From: Pseudoalteromonas rubra
GTDB lineage: Bacteria; Pseudomonadota; Gammaproteobacteria; Enterobacterales; Alteromonadaceae
Assembly: GCF_005886805.2 (NCBI RefSeq)
Contig: NZ_CP045429.1
Location: 4,000,501-4,064,500 of the forward strand
Direction: 5' to 3'
DNA length: 64,000 nt
The position numbers and the translations under genes are program-made. This document shows, piece after piece, positions 1 to 9,356 of the stretch. The notes under the pieces were generated by a model that was not told the origin of the DNA, did not search any database, and was given only the letters and a program-made list of their open reading frames with translations. Each line of letters starts with the position of its first letter. Position 1 is the first letter of the stretch.

Positions 1-663
1 TGTCACCAGAGCGTCTAACTTCGGCTGTCCGGCAATAGCAAACGTCAGGGTTTGTGGTTGCAGCGACTGTATCGCAGAAATCAGCTTGCTTTGCATTTGC
101 AATTCCTGCTCCAGCGTCATCTCAGAGTCCTGTTTCTGCATCTCTAAAGAGGTTGTCATCAACTCTTTACTGTTGCCCAGATCGAAGTTGAACTCAATAC
201 CCACTACCCCATCCGCCTCAACGGAAGATTTGAACTGACTGTTGCCGCTGTCCGGGTTATAACGTAAAGATGAGGTAAGCGCATAACTGGCACCAGCCAA
301 CGTAGCAGCTTGCGGCGCCAGTTCCGCCGCCAATACAGGGCTAAGTGTCACATTCGCCAGCTTTACTTCAGTAAACTCACTGATTTTGTCTGCTTCGTAG
401 CCCTGTAAGCTGAATTCACCAATGTTCAGCAACACCTGTTGCTCCGCTGCGTCTTTGATCTCCAAAGACTGAACTTTAATTGTGTTGGTAAACAAATTAT
501 AGGACGACCCCTGATGCTCAATGAGCAGCTCAGATTGTTCAGCAAATTGTGTGATCTGCTTCTGCACCACCAACTCAGCTTGTTGATTCGCATAAAAGTG
601 TGCGCCAACAACAGCAGCTGACAACGCACCAGCCACTGCCAACATGATCGTAGATTTTTTCAT
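1..663 (-). CDS. YdgA-like (DUF945) protein, C-terminus outside window
   Basis: The reading frame is open from an ATG at 663 to the window edge, giving the first 221 residues. It begins MKKSTIMLAVAGALSAAVVG, a charged N-terminus followed by a hydrophobic stretch (about residues 5-22) that would act as a signal or membrane anchor. The rest is soluble and beta-rich, with a Gln/Glu-rich segment near the edge. This layout and the position just downstream of radA fit the YdgA/DUF945 family of envelope proteins, whose function is poorly known. The family call is from recognition of the N-terminal pattern only. It is on the same strand as radA and starts 13 nt after its stop, so co-transcription is likely. 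Confidence 0.55.
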   Translation of the reverse strand, partial: MKKSTIMLAVAGALSAAVVGAHFYANQQAELVVQKQITQFAEQSELLIEHQGSSYNLFTNTIKVQSLEIKDAAEQQVLLNIGEFSLQGYEADKISEFTEVKLANVTLSPVLAAELAPQAATLAGASYALTSSLRYNPDSGNSQFKSSVEADGVVGIEFNFDLGNSKELMTTSLEMQKQDSEMTLEQELQMQSKLISAIQSLQPQTLTFAIAGQPKLDALVT

Positions 664-676
664 TTTTGAGGATTCC

Positions 677-2047
677 CTAAAACAAGGCTTCGAGCGCATC
701 ACTGAGGCTGGCAACGGCAACCACCTCCATTCCCTCAATGACATCCTTTGGTTTATTCGCGATAGGTACAATAGCACGTTTGAAGCCATGTTTCGCGGCT
801 TCGCGCAGTCTTTCCTGGCCACTGGGCACCGGACGGATCTCTCCCCCTAACCCAACTTCTCCGAACACCACCATCTGACGTTCCAACGCATGGTTTTTAA
901 AACTCGAGACCAAAGCAGCAATTAATGCCAAATCGGCACTGGTTTCGGATACCTTAACGCCACCGACGACATTGACAAAGACATCTTGATCAGCCACCTG
1001 CAAACCACCATGACGGTGTAACACAGCAAGCAACATAGCCAGGCGATTTTGCTCCAGGCCAACAGTAACACGACGTGGGTTTGCCAGTTGAGAGTAGTCT
1101 ACCAACGCCTGAACTTCGACCAACAGTGGCCGGGTACCTTCCCAGATGACCATTACCAGAGAGCCTGGCGTTTGCTCCTCGCCACGATTGAGGAAAATAG
1201 CTGACGGATTACTGACCTCTTTCAGGCCCAGGCCAGTCATAGCAAACACCCCAAGCTCATTAACCGCCCCAAAACGGTTTTTGTTACCACGTAACGTTCT
1301 GAAACGGCTGTCACTGCTACCTTCCAGTAAAATAGAGCAGTCAATACAGTGCTCCAGTACCTTAGGGCCCGCCAGGGAGCCGTCTTTTGTCACATGGCCT
1401 ACCATAATGATAGCGACCTGATTCTGCTTCGCAAAACGGGTCAGGTACGCGGCACTCTCGCGTACCTGAGACACGCTCCCTGGTGCCGACTGCACATCAC
1501 TCATGTGCATCACCTGTATCGAGTCAATGACCATAATGGCGGGCTTTTCACGCAAGGCCAGCTGGCAGATACTTTCCACGTTCGTTTCGGCCAGTGTGCG
1601 TAATTTGTTAGTCGGCAGGCCCAGTCGCTTTGCACGCATCGCCACTTGCTGCAAGGATTCCTCACCCGTCACATACAAAGTAGGCATGGACTCGGCCAGC
1701 AAACACATAGTTTGCAATAGTAAAGTACTCTTACCAGCTCCCGGTTCACCACCAATCAAGATGGCACTACCCGGCACAACACCACCACCTAATACGCGGT
1801 CGAACTCTTTGAATCCAGTAGAAAATCTTGGTAACGATTCGAGGTTAACTTCATCCAGTGTCTGGACCTTGGCTTCGACAACCCCTGCATATCCGGCCAT
1901 AGTTCCGCCGCGCGGTGCCGCTTTGACTGATGGCACTCTGAACTCGGTAATTGTATTCCAGGCTTTACATTCAGAACATTGCCCTTGCCATCGAGCAAAT
2001 TCCGCTCCACAATCACTACAGACAAATGCGGTTTTCTTTTTTCCCAT
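677..2047 (-). CDS. radA: DNA repair protein RadA
   Basis: RadA is a RecA-like ATPase that promotes branch migration and processing of recombination intermediates in the cytoplasm. The protein is 456 residues, the normal size. A zinc finger is made by C10, C13, C24 and C27, followed by a Walker A motif GGEPGAGKST at about 99-108, the RadA-specific KNRFG motif near residue 250, and a C-terminal Lon-protease-like domain. I start at the ATG at 2047 (MGKKKTAF), because the zinc finger normally begins about ten residues from the start; an in-frame extension to 2086 adds residues not expected in the family. It is divergent from the PilZ-protein gene. Confidence 0.96.
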   Translation of the reverse strand: MGKKKTAFVCSDCGAEFARWQGQCSECKAWNTITEFRVPSVKAAPRGGTMAGYAGVVEAKVQTLDEVNLESLPRFSTGFKEFDRVLGGGVVPGSAILIGGEPGAGKSTLLLQTMCLLAESMPTLYVTGEESLQQVAMRAKRLGLPTNKLRTLAETNVESICQLALREKPAIMVIDSIQVMHMSDVQSAPGSVSQVRESAAYLTRFAKQNQVAIIMVGHVTKDGSLAGPKVLEHCIDCSILLEGSSDSRFRTLRGNKNRFGAVNELGVFAMTGLGLKEVSNPSAIFLNRGEEQTPGSLVMVIWEGTRPLLVEVQALVDYSQLANPRRVTVGLEQNRLAMLLAVLHRHGGLQVADQDVFVNVVGGVKVSETSADLALIAALVSSFKNHALERQMVVFGEVGLGGEIRPVPSGQERLREAAKHGFKRAIVPIANKPKDVIEGMEVVAVASLSDALEALF

Positions 2048-2183
2048 AAAAATCAAGGCATAGTTATTGCTTAAATTAAAACTCAATTAAGCTTAGTTCA
2101 ACAGTAAGCGTTAATACTGACATAAATTTGGCAAAGGCTGAAACAATAACCGGGTAAGATCTGCTGATTTAAAATGTGTACCT

Positions 2184-4685
2184 ATGGCTGAAGATAAATT
2201 ACAACAATACCAAGACTTAATAGATGAATTAAAGATTGATCTCGGCGATCCAAATTTTGACTTTATCTTCAAGCAAAAAACGGCGCAACTCAGTAAGCCT
2301 GACCAGTTCCTGCTAAAAATGGAAATGACCCGGCTATCTCAGCCCGTAGCGCGCTTTATTGACCTGCGTGGTCAGGTGTCCGGGCAGGTTAAACCCTATG
2401 AGCATGACGGCAAGCAACATTTTATGGACGACGTTGCAATCCGGGTGTTTGAGCAAGAAGTCGCCCGTTATGGCGGATACACCTTAGCCGTTTACGAAGC
2501 GGTCATGAACACCGACAATAACTTTAAGGTCATGCAAAAGCAGGCCGCCCAACAACAAGAAGAAGACACGCCTGGGCTAGATTTGTCTCAGTCAACACAG
2601 TACATCCGCTTTGCTTCATACGAGAGCCGTATAGAAGAGCGGATGAATTACTCAATCAAGATCACGGTAGAGTTTGGCAATCAGCGGATCGCCAATGCCA
2701 GTACGTCAGACATATCCCTCAGTGGCGCGAAAATAAAGCTGGCCCCAAACTATCACTTACATAAAGGCGATTTAGTGTCGCTGAGGCTGGTCGGCCTTGA
2801 GCAGGATTTTGAACTGGGCCTGAAAAGTGGGATCCAGTACGAGGTTGTCGCCGTCGATCCGGTCTCCAGCGAGTATAACCACATTCGCCTCAAGCGTACT
2901 TTTGTAGAGAATAACAGTGGATTTGATGACTTTTTACAGAGTTTTATCCACGGCAATAAGCGCCGCTACAAGATCAATCTGGATAACACCATGGATGCGG
3001 TCGTGTGTAAGGGGTACGAGCAATATTACCTGCCCAGGGTCAATTCACTGTTTATATTTTTTAGCCAGGCCAAAACCATGCTCTACCCGAGTCTGGTACT
3101 GACGAATGAAAACAATGCATACATCAACTATTACTTTGAAGATGAAAGAAAAACATCTTCACTATACAGTGTCTTTAATCAGCAGCGCCTTGATATGCTG
3201 CTGCTTCGTCCTGAGCCGGTGAAAGAGGCGTACTGTTACACCTTCACCCATGGCAAAAATGGCAAAATCTATTTTTACTCAGCATTTGACTGGGAGCTCA
3301 AAAAATCGGCCGAATTACGTGATTTATTTATGGGATTTGGCAGTCAGAAAGACAGCTGGCGGATCTTTAAAGTCCAGCTGATGCCCAGCCACCATGAAGA
3401 TGCCTTCATTCCGCTCTCTTTACCCTCCAGCGCTGGCAAGAATGTGGAGAAGCTCAACAAACGCCCAACCCCACGCGTACAGGGGCTGATTGAAAACGTG
3501 AAATACCTGATGACCCTCAGCGATATTACCACCGAGCAACAAACGGCATATTATCAGGCACTGGATTATCCAAAAGAGCAAGTTAATCTCATTAAGCAGT
3601 TTGGCCATGGCAAAGCTAAAGTGCCTCCCCCACTGGAAGTCGTCGCATTAGAGTACGTCAACCTGCGCTCACACAAACGCTATCTGTATAAGACCTCAGC
3701 AACGGTGATACAAGAGGATGGTCAGGCGCTGCATGGCCATACCCGCGATTTCTCAGTCATGGGCCTGCAAGTCGCACTTGAAGAACCAGCGACACTGCAA
3801 AAAGGCGATATTGTGCACCTCGACCTGCCCGAGCTGCAAAAAATTACCAAGCAGCATAATCTGACCAAACTCAGATATGAGGTTATGGCCGTCAATAAAG
3901 CAAAGACCATCATCAATCTGAAGGTCAACATTCTCAGTAATGTGCAGCATACTGCGATCACTTTTTTTAAGGTCCTGATTGAGAGTAATAAGAACAAACT
4001 TCAGCCATGCGAAGAAGCCCCCAGAATCCCCGGGCTCTCTCATGCGCTACGTAACATGGTCACTAAGAGCATTTGCCAGTTTCCTTTGTACCTGCACAAA
4101 TCTGCGGCCCATTTTAGAATTGGCGCCGTTGCTCAGGGACTCTACCCGACAGCGCTACACAAAGTGTTACTCAGCCAGGTGTTTCACCATAATCATCAAG
4201 AGTATGTCCAGAGCGAAGGTTTACTACCGAATGAGTTTATTGGTGACTATCTGAGTGAGCGCTTGCGCAAGCAGTCGCGTCAGGATAAACCCCTGCAATA
4301 TACGGTATTCCTGCGCTTTGACCCTCAGGCCACGGAACTGAAAGAAGCACTGAAAAGCCAATGTGTCGCAGCGGGGGAGTCTCTGGATCCACTGTTTTTA
4401 TTTATCAAACGGGCGCTCAAAAAAGAGTTACTATTTATATTTCATCTGTATATCTCCAAAACAGGCCGGCCCGATATGGATTACCTGGCCAACGAGCTGA
4501 GATATGTCAGCCATTATGCAATACACAAAGCCAAAGGCCTGGAAGAAGCACTGTGGAATGTAGCTGGGGTATGTGATCTGATAGATGTGACAGATCAGCT
4601 ACTGTCAACGCTGGATGTTCAGCCCAATCAGTTGGCAGCAATGACTGAACGCAAACAAACCTGGTTAGCTGCTCAGCCAGGTTAA
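2184..4685 (+). CDS. Large protein with two PilZ domains (putative c-di-GMP receptor)
   Basis: This 833-residue cytoplasmic protein carries two PilZ signatures. The first has RxxxR at residues 149-153 and DISLSG at 176-181; the second has RxxxR at 495-499 and DFSVMG about 25 residues later. PilZ domains bind cyclic di-GMP through the RxxxR and D/NxSxxG motifs, so both look competent. The N-terminal 140 residues are helical and the C-terminal 250 residues have no domain I recognise. No signal peptide or membrane segment is apparent. It is transcribed divergently from radA, with 136 nt between the start codons. Its target is unknown; control of motility, pili or polysaccharide is the family norm, and all three systems are represented here. 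Confidence 0.85.
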   Translation: MAEDKLQQYQDLIDELKIDLGDPNFDFIFKQKTAQLSKPDQFLLKMEMTRLSQPVARFIDLRGQVSGQVKPYEHDGKQHFMDDVAIRVFEQEVARYGGYTLAVYEAVMNTDNNFKVMQKQAAQQQEEDTPGLDLSQSTQYIRFASYESRIEERMNYSIKITVEFGNQRIANASTSDISLSGAKIKLAPNYHLHKGDLVSLRLVGLEQDFELGLKSGIQYEVVAVDPVSSEYNHIRLKRTFVENNSGFDDFLQSFIHGNKRRYKINLDNTMDAVVCKGYEQYYLPRVNSLFIFFSQAKTMLYPSLVLTNENNAYINYYFEDERKTSSLYSVFNQQRLDMLLLRPEPVKEAYCYTFTHGKNGKIYFYSAFDWELKKSAELRDLFMGFGSQKDSWRIFKVQLMPSHHEDAFIPLSLPSSAGKNVEKLNKRPTPRVQGLIENVKYLMTLSDITTEQQTAYYQALDYPKEQVNLIKQFGHGKAKVPPPLEVVALEYVNLRSHKRYLYKTSATVIQEDGQALHGHTRDFSVMGLQVALEEPATLQKGDIVHLDLPELQKITKQHNLTKLRYEVMAVNKAKTIINLKVNILSNVQHTAITFFKVLIESNKNKLQPCEEAPRIPGLSHALRNMVTKSICQFPLYLHKSAAHFRIGAVAQGLYPTALHKVLLSQVFHHNHQEYVQSEGLLPNEFIGDYLSERLRKQSRQDKPLQYTVFLRFDPQATELKEALKSQCVAAGESLDPLFLFIKRALKKELLFIFHLYISKTGRPDMDYLANELRYVSHYAIHKAKGLEEALWNVAGVCDLIDVTDQLLSTLDVQPNQLAAMTERKQTWLAAQPG

Positions 4686-4691
4686 ACGTAT

Positions 4692-4715
4692 TCCCGACAG
4701 AGTCAACTGTCGGGA
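4692..4715. terminator. Hairpin between convergent PilZ and ampE genes
   Basis: A perfect 9-bp stem (TCCCGACAG / CTGTCGGGA) with a 6-nt loop lies just after the PilZ-protein stop and just before the ampE stop. It could serve both convergent transcripts. No strong U-tract follows on either strand, so efficiency is uncertain. Confidence 0.5.
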
Positions 4716-4725
4716 CAATTCGCTG

Positions 4726-5610
4726 TTAACTCAGACCACCAAACAAAGTCAGTAGTGCTGTCAGGACCAAAAAGAACAGAATATTACGTTTAACCAGGCG
4801 CATCATACAGGTTGCTTCATAAGTACAACCAAAAAACTGCTGTTCTATTTGCTCAGCGGCCAGCGCAATATCACTCACCACACGCCTATTGGGGGTGTCA
4901 AAATCCAGTAAGTACTTGAGCCAACACCCTGTGCCTTTTGTAAAGTTACCAATGATCAAATAACCAAAACTGGCAACCCGGGCTGGCAACCAATCAAGCC
5001 AGAAGAGTAACCTGGAAAACCGCTGTGTTTGTTCCCCCAACGTACTGCGCAGTAACGCAACCTGCTCAGGCAGGTCGTCTTCCTGACGTTCAGTGAGCGT
5101 TGTAACCAGGTATCGCACCGTTGCATATAACACCGCACCTGGTGCGCCTAATACGACAAACCAGAACATCACCGCGCAATAGTGCTGGAAATTAATCCAT
5201 ACCAGCGTTTGCCCGAAAGTTTCACCATTTCGCTCTGATTCAGTCCGCTCTTGTCCCATTTGCAGTGCATACAGTGTCACTGCTTCAGAATCCCCTCGTG
5301 TCAATGCATTGAGATAACCTTTGTACAAGCAGCGGTAACGTCCACAGCCAAAGCATACCAGTAAGATCAGTACATTGAGTATCAGCTGAAATATAATGAA
5401 GTCAGAAAAATGGTACACCATGGCAATCAACGCTGTGGGTAGTACCAACCAGATCATCACGCCAGGATCAGAACTGAAAACCCCTTTTTCACGAAGCTGA
5501 TGTTTGCTCCATGTTAGGTACTTACCCATATAGTAATCAATCTGCCAATGTTCTGAGCGGGCACCAAGGCGCTCAATAACCAAAGCAATTATGATAGAAA
5601 TTAACATCAT
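4726..5610 (-). CDS. ampE: AmpE-family inner-membrane protein
   Basis: AmpE is an inner-membrane protein encoded next to ampD in enterobacteria and relatives, with a suggested role in signalling for beta-lactamase induction; its biochemistry is unclear. The 294 residues (E. coli form 284) contain an N-terminal hydrophobic segment, several further membrane segments around residues 55-90 and 150-175, and a final one at about 272-292. It starts 11 nt downstream of the ampD stop, so the two form an operon. Two adjacent ATG codons (5610 and 5607) are possible starts. Confidence 0.88.
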   Translation of the reverse strand: MMLISIIIALVIERLGARSEHWQIDYYMGKYLTWSKHQLREKGVFSSDPGVMIWLVLPTALIAMVYHFSDFIIFQLILNVLILLVCFGCGRYRCLYKGYLNALTRGDSEAVTLYALQMGQERTESERNGETFGQTLVWINFQHYCAVMFWFVVLGAPGAVLYATVRYLVTTLTERQEDDLPEQVALLRSTLGEQTQRFSRLLFWLDWLPARVASFGYLIIGNFTKGTGCWLKYLLDFDTPNRRVVSDIALAAEQIEQQFFGCTYEATCMMRLVKRNILFFLVLTALLTLFGGLS

Positions 5611-5621
5611 GTCCGTTACTC

Positions 5622-6158
5622 TTATCTTATCAATGCAAAATATTTGTCCCAGTCGAACGCTACGCCAGGATCGTGTTTACGACCAGGTGCAATATCACTG
5701 TGCCCGACAATGCGATCTCTGGTCAGCCTAGGAAGCTGCTGCTGCAACCATATCGTGAGCTGAGCCAGGGCCTGGTATTGTGCTTCAGTGTACGATGTCG
5801 TATCAGTCCCTTCCAGCTCAACACCAATACTGAAATCATTGCAGTTGTCTTGTCCTGCGAATTCAGATACCCCAGCATGCCAGGCACGTTTATTAAACGG
5901 CACATACTGGATAACCGTCCCGTCTCGACGGATCAGGCAATGGGCGGATACCCTCACGCCTTGCAGAGAGTCAAAACTAGGATGCGCCTGACAGTCCAGA
6001 GTGCCCATAAATAGCTCATCTATGTAGGTGCCGCCGTACTGGCCCGCAGGCAAGGAAATACAATGTACCACCAGTAATGAAGGAGCACACTCAGCCGGGC
6101 GTTCATTATAATGGGGTGAGTGCCGCTGATGAGCACCAGGCAACCAATTTACCTTCAT
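5622..6158 (-). CDS. ampD: 1,6-anhydro-N-acetylmuramyl-L-alanine amidase AmpD
   Basis: AmpD cleaves the amide bond between anhydro-MurNAc and the stem peptide in cytoplasmic peptidoglycan recycling, and so keeps AmpR-type inducers low. The protein is a single amidase_2 domain of 178 residues. Zinc ligands are visible: His in VVHCIS near residue 32, His in GHSDIAPG, and Asp in KHDPG, with the catalytic Lys two residues before that Asp. I prefer the ATG at 6158 (MKVNWLPGA), which matches the usual AmpD start; an in-frame ATG lies at 6170. It precedes ampE in an operon and is divergent from nadC. Confidence 0.95.
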   Translation of the reverse strand: MKVNWLPGAHQRHSPHYNERPAECAPSLLVVHCISLPAGQYGGTYIDELFMGTLDCQAHPSFDSLQGVRVSAHCLIRRDGTVIQYVPFNKRAWHAGVSEFAGQDNCNDFSIGVELEGTDTTSYTEAQYQALAQLTIWLQQQLPRLTRDRIVGHSDIAPGRKHDPGVAFDWDKYFALIR

Positions 6159-6285
6159 AAATAGAACCACTTAGCCTCTTTACTATGCTATTACCTTAGC
6201 AAGTTTGCCATACTTTCACTATGTTATTTTGACACTAGGGACAGACCATCGCAAAGTATCCCTGTGAGACCACCAATAAACGACA

Positions 6286-6315
6286 TTGTCATTAACTGGC
6301 GTAACACAGTAGAAT
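6286..6315 (+). promoter_or_regulatory. Candidate sigma-70 promoter for nadC
   Basis: TTGTCA (6286-6291) and TAGAAT (6310-6315) are separated by 18 nt, 32 nt before the nadC ATG, in the ampD-nadC divergent intergenic region. This is seen by eye only and there is no mapped start. Confidence 0.4.
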
Positions 6316-6347
6316 TAGGTTATTGAATAGCAAAGCCAAGATAACCC

Positions 6348-7187
6348 ATGTTAAATGAACAAATCCCCCAGCTGGTTAAGCTGGCACTTGATGAAGACTT
6401 GAATAACCAAAGTGCTGCTGATGGTGATATTACCGCAGCCCTGATCCCCATCTCCCAGCAAGCAAAAGCTTATGTCATTACACGCGAAGCGTGCGTATTT
6501 TGCGGTAAAGACCTGATCCTTGAGGTATTCAGACAAGTGGACCCCAGTGTTGAGGTCAATGTGCTGGTCAATGATGGCGATGCCTTGCAGCCAAATCAGC
6601 GCATTTTTGAAGCAACAGGCAGTGCTCGTGCTATCCTCACAGCTGAGCGCACCGCACTCAACTTTGTACAAACCCTGTCGGGTACAGCCACATCAACTGC
6701 ACTTTCTGTTGCCGCACTCGCAGATACCAATACACAATTGCTGGATACACGAAAAACCATCCCGGGCCTGCGCGCATTGCAAAAGTACGCAGTAACTTGT
6801 GGTGGAGGCAAAAACCACCGTATCGGATTGTTTGATGCATTCCTGATCAAAGAGAATCATATTGCAGCCTGTGGCGGGATTGCTAAAGCGGTTACACAAG
6901 CCAGACAAAACCACCCGGATAAGCCCGTTGAGGTTGAAGTAGAAAGCCTTGATGAGCTGCAACAAGCGCTCGATTCAGGCGCAGATATCATTATGCTCGA
7001 CAACTTTACCGTTGAGGACATTCAAATTGCCGTTAAACAAACTGCCGGTAGAGCTAAGCTGGAGGTCTCGGGTAATATGACCTTAGATAAACTGGCGATG
7101 TATGCGCAGGCTGGCGTGGACTACATTTCAAGTGGTGCGTTGACGAAACACCTGCAGAGTATAGACTTATCTATGCGCTTCGAGTAA
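6348..7187 (+). CDS. nadC: Nicotinate-nucleotide pyrophosphorylase (carboxylating)
   Basis: NadC converts quinolinate and PRPP to nicotinate mononucleotide, CO2 and PPi in de novo NAD synthesis. The 279-residue protein has the usual two parts: an N-terminal alpha/beta domain, then an open alpha/beta barrel with the signature RKTIPGLR, the glycine-rich CGGGKNHR and the IKENH segment that binds quinolinate and PRPP. Length is typical. The start ATG at 6348 has only a weak ribosome site. Placement between ampD (divergent) and pilA is the common gammaproteobacterial order. Confidence 0.97.
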   Translation: MLNEQIPQLVKLALDEDLNNQSAADGDITAALIPISQQAKAYVITREACVFCGKDLILEVFRQVDPSVEVNVLVNDGDALQPNQRIFEATGSARAILTAERTALNFVQTLSGTATSTALSVAALADTNTQLLDTRKTIPGLRALQKYAVTCGGGKNHRIGLFDAFLIKENHIAACGGIAKAVTQARQNHPDKPVEVEVESLDELQQALDSGADIIMLDNFTVEDIQIAVKQTAGRAKLEVSGNMTLDKLAMYAQAGVDYISSGALTKHLQSIDLSMRFE

Positions 7188-7584
7188 CAGGTGTAACAGC
7201 TTTGTAAGGAAATACAAAGCCCGTTCGTTGACAAGAATGAGAAAACACTTTTTAATACGAACAAAGAATTAGCAGCTAAATAATTCTTGCGCTCGATCCC
7301 AGACCAGCTCTTTGTGTTAACAGAGCGAGTAAGACGTACGACAGTAAAGCTCGATGGTTGCCAGACAGTTAAAAATCAAAACTGTCATAGTTATGTTGTA
7401 AACTGATGAGTGATTCTAGTCATGATGACTTAGGATAAAGTTATGATTATCAGTATTGATTTACAACAAACTTATTATAGGAATAAAGACCTATACTTGG
7501 TCCTATTCTGAGAGCACAAATTTAATAAACCCCTGGTGTGAGTAGTTGCTGGCATCGGGTCTAATATCCCTTAGGAGACACATC
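7188..7584. other. nadC-pilA intergenic region
   Basis: This stretch of about 400 nt has no gene. It holds a hairpin just after nadC (7199-7220), a short palindrome AGTCATGATGACT at 7418-7430 that could be an operator, and an AT-rich stretch before pilA. A possible sigma-54 pattern near 7531 has the wrong spacing. The pilA promoter must lie here but I cannot fix it. Confidence 0.5.
7199..7220 (+). terminator. Hairpin after nadC
   Basis: A perfect 8-bp stem GCTTTGTA / TACAAAGC encloses a 6-nt loop, starting 12 nt after the nadC stop. There is no U-tract, so it is a plausible but unproven terminator. Confidence 0.45.
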
Positions 7585-8052
7585 ATGACGCAAAGACAAC
7601 AGGGTGGTTTTACCCTTATTGAATTAATGATTGTAATCGCAATCATTGGTATTCTTGCTGCCGTTGCCCTGCCGGCTTACCAAGACTACATTAACCGTGC
7701 TAAAGCCTCTGAGCTGATGGCTGCTTCAACCATGCCTAAGGCCTGTGTGACAGAAATTTCACAGGTTGGTGGTGCACCAGCAAACTGTGCTTCTGCCACT
7801 ACTGGTGAGCAAACCGAAATGGTTGATTCAGTTGTGGTTGGTGCAACAGGTGCTATCACCATCACAGGTAAATCAGACATGGCGGGCGTCTCCGTTGTTG
7901 TGACTCCGTTCAACGGCAACACTGCAGCGACTGCAGCAAACTTCACTGCAGGCTTCACTATCTCTGAGTGGAGATGTACAGCGACGGTAAATGATGCTTC
8001 TAAGACAGCATGGTTACCTGCCACTTGTACCGTATCTACAGCTAATCCTTAA
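7585..8052 (+). CDS. pilA: Type IV major pilin PilA
   Basis: PilA is the structural subunit of the type IV pilus. It is made as a prepilin with leader MTQRQQGG; the next residues [15 protein letters not shown] form the class III signal cut by PilD and N-methylated, with the conserved Glu at mature position 5. The 155-residue product has a Cys pair near the C-terminus (WRC ... ATC) that would form the D-region disulfide, plus an earlier pair. The start at 7585 is set by a good ribosome site (TAGGAGA, 7572-7578) and the short leader; an upstream in-frame ATG at 7546 would disrupt the leader. A terminator-like hairpin follows, as expected for a gene expressed more strongly than the downstream assembly genes. 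Confidence 0.96.
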   Translation: MTQRQQGGFTLIELMIVIAIIGILAAVALPAYQDYINRAKASELMAASTMPKACVTEISQVGGAPANCASATTGEQTEMVDSVVVGATGAITITGKSDMAGVSVVVTPFNGNTAATAANFTAGFTISEWRCTATVNDASKTAWLPATCTVSTANP

Positions 8053-8065
8053 TAGCTGACTAAAT

Positions 8066-8084
8066 GAGGGAGCCTGGCTCCCTC
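8066..8084 (+). terminator. Terminator or attenuator between pilA and pilC
   Basis: A perfect GC-rich stem GAGGGAGC / GCTCCCTC with a 3-nt loop is followed by TATTTAAAT. It begins 14 nt after the pilA stop and ends 18 nt before the pilC ATG. It probably limits read-through from the abundant pilin message. Confidence 0.7.
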
Positions 8085-8101
8085 TATTTAAATCATACCT
8101 T

Positions 8102-9334
8102 ATGAACCAACCCGACAAAAACTCTGCCAAAGTCGATACTTTTATCTGGGTCGGCGTTAGCGCCCGTGGTAAACGTTTACAAGGCGAACTAACTGGCACC
8201 AGTGTGGCCCTGGTCAAAGCGCAACTGCGCAAGCAAGGGATCACGCCATCTAAAGTAAAGCGCAAGCCTAAACCCCTATTCGGGTTCAGTAGCACACAAA
8301 AAATTACCCCAAAAGACATCGCCGTTGTGACCCGGCAAATTGCCACTATGCTGACTGCTGGTGTGGCTCTGGTACAGGCGTTGGATATGATTGCCTCAGG
8401 TGCCAAAAATAAAAGCCTCAGCAAGCTTATCACGCACATTGCCGACGAAGTCAAAGCAGGCCAACCGCTGGCCAAGTCCCTGCGTAGCCACCCGAGATAT
8501 TTTGACGAATTATATTGCGACCTGGTTGAATCTGGCGAGCAGTCGGGTGCGTTGGACCGCATCTTTGACAGAGTAGCGCTGTATAAAGAAAAAGCAGAAG
8601 CACTCAAGTCTAAGATCAAAAAAGCAATGTTTTACCCAATAGCTGTACTTTCTGTCGCCCTGATCGTGACCTCCATATTATTGATTTTTGTGGTCCCGCA
8701 ATTTGAAGAGATTTTCACCGGATTTGGCGCTGAATTACCAGGCTTTACACTGATGGTACTGGGCATTTCTGAGTTTATGCAGGAATACTGGTGGCTGTTT
8801 CTTATTGGCCTGGGTGGCGCAGGCTATGCCTACAAAGAAGCACTGCAACGTAGTCCTGCCGTTCGCCACTTTAACGATCGAATGGTACTGCGGATCCCGG
8901 CGATTGGCGAAATCCTGAAAAAAGCCGCCGTTGCCCGCTATGCTAGAACGTTATCGACTACCTTTGCAGCAGGTGTTCCTTTGGTCAATGCGCTGGATTC
9001 AGCCGCTGGCGCTTCCGGCAATATCATCTATAAAAATGCGATTTTGGATATTAAGGGTGAAGTCAGCTCAGGTAACCAAATGAACTGGGCGATGCGCAAC
9101 GCCAGAATTTTTCCCGATATGGTAGTGCAAATGGTCTCCATAGGGGAAGAATCAGGTGCACTGGACAGTATGCTGGCCAAAGTCGCCAGTATTTATGAGC
9201 AGGAAGTGGATGATGCAGTCGATGGACTATCTTCATTGCTTGAGCCTATGATCATGGTGATCCTGGGTGTGCTGGTTGGTGGCTTGATTATTGCCATGTA
9301 TTTACCTATATTCCAGCTCGGCACCGTCATTTAA
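8102..9334 (+). CDS. pilC: Type IV pilus inner-membrane platform protein PilC
   Basis: PilC forms the inner-membrane platform on which the PilB and PilT ATPases act. The 410-residue protein has two copies of the T2SSF domain (about residues 75-195 and 275-400), each followed by a membrane segment, and ends in the usual hydrophobic stretch MVILGVLVGGLIIAMYLPIF. The start at 8102 has a poor ribosome site and lies shortly after a hairpin, so its translation may be low relative to pilA. It is followed directly by pilD. Unlike the usual order, pilB does not precede it. Confidence 0.96.
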   Translation: MNQPDKNSAKVDTFIWVGVSARGKRLQGELTGTSVALVKAQLRKQGITPSKVKRKPKPLFGFSSTQKITPKDIAVVTRQIATMLTAGVALVQALDMIASGAKNKSLSKLITHIADEVKAGQPLAKSLRSHPRYFDELYCDLVESGEQSGALDRIFDRVALYKEKAEALKSKIKKAMFYPIAVLSVALIVTSILLIFVVPQFEEIFTGFGAELPGFTLMVLGISEFMQEYWWLFLIGLGGAGYAYKEALQRSPAVRHFNDRMVLRIPAIGEILKKAAVARYARTLSTTFAAGVPLVNALDSAAGASGNIIYKNAILDIKGEVSSGNQMNWAMRNARIFPDMVVQMVSIGEESGALDSMLAKVASIYEQEVDDAVDGLSSLLEPMIMVILGVLVGGLIIAMYLPIFQLGTVI

Positions 9335-9356
9335 CACAATAAAAAAGACCCTATTT

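Noticed and set aside
7531..7547. TGG...TTGC pattern resembling a sigma-54 promoter ahead of pilA
   Set aside because: The GG and GC elements are 11 nt apart instead of the required 10, and the -24 block does not match GGCAC. It is too weak to annotate.
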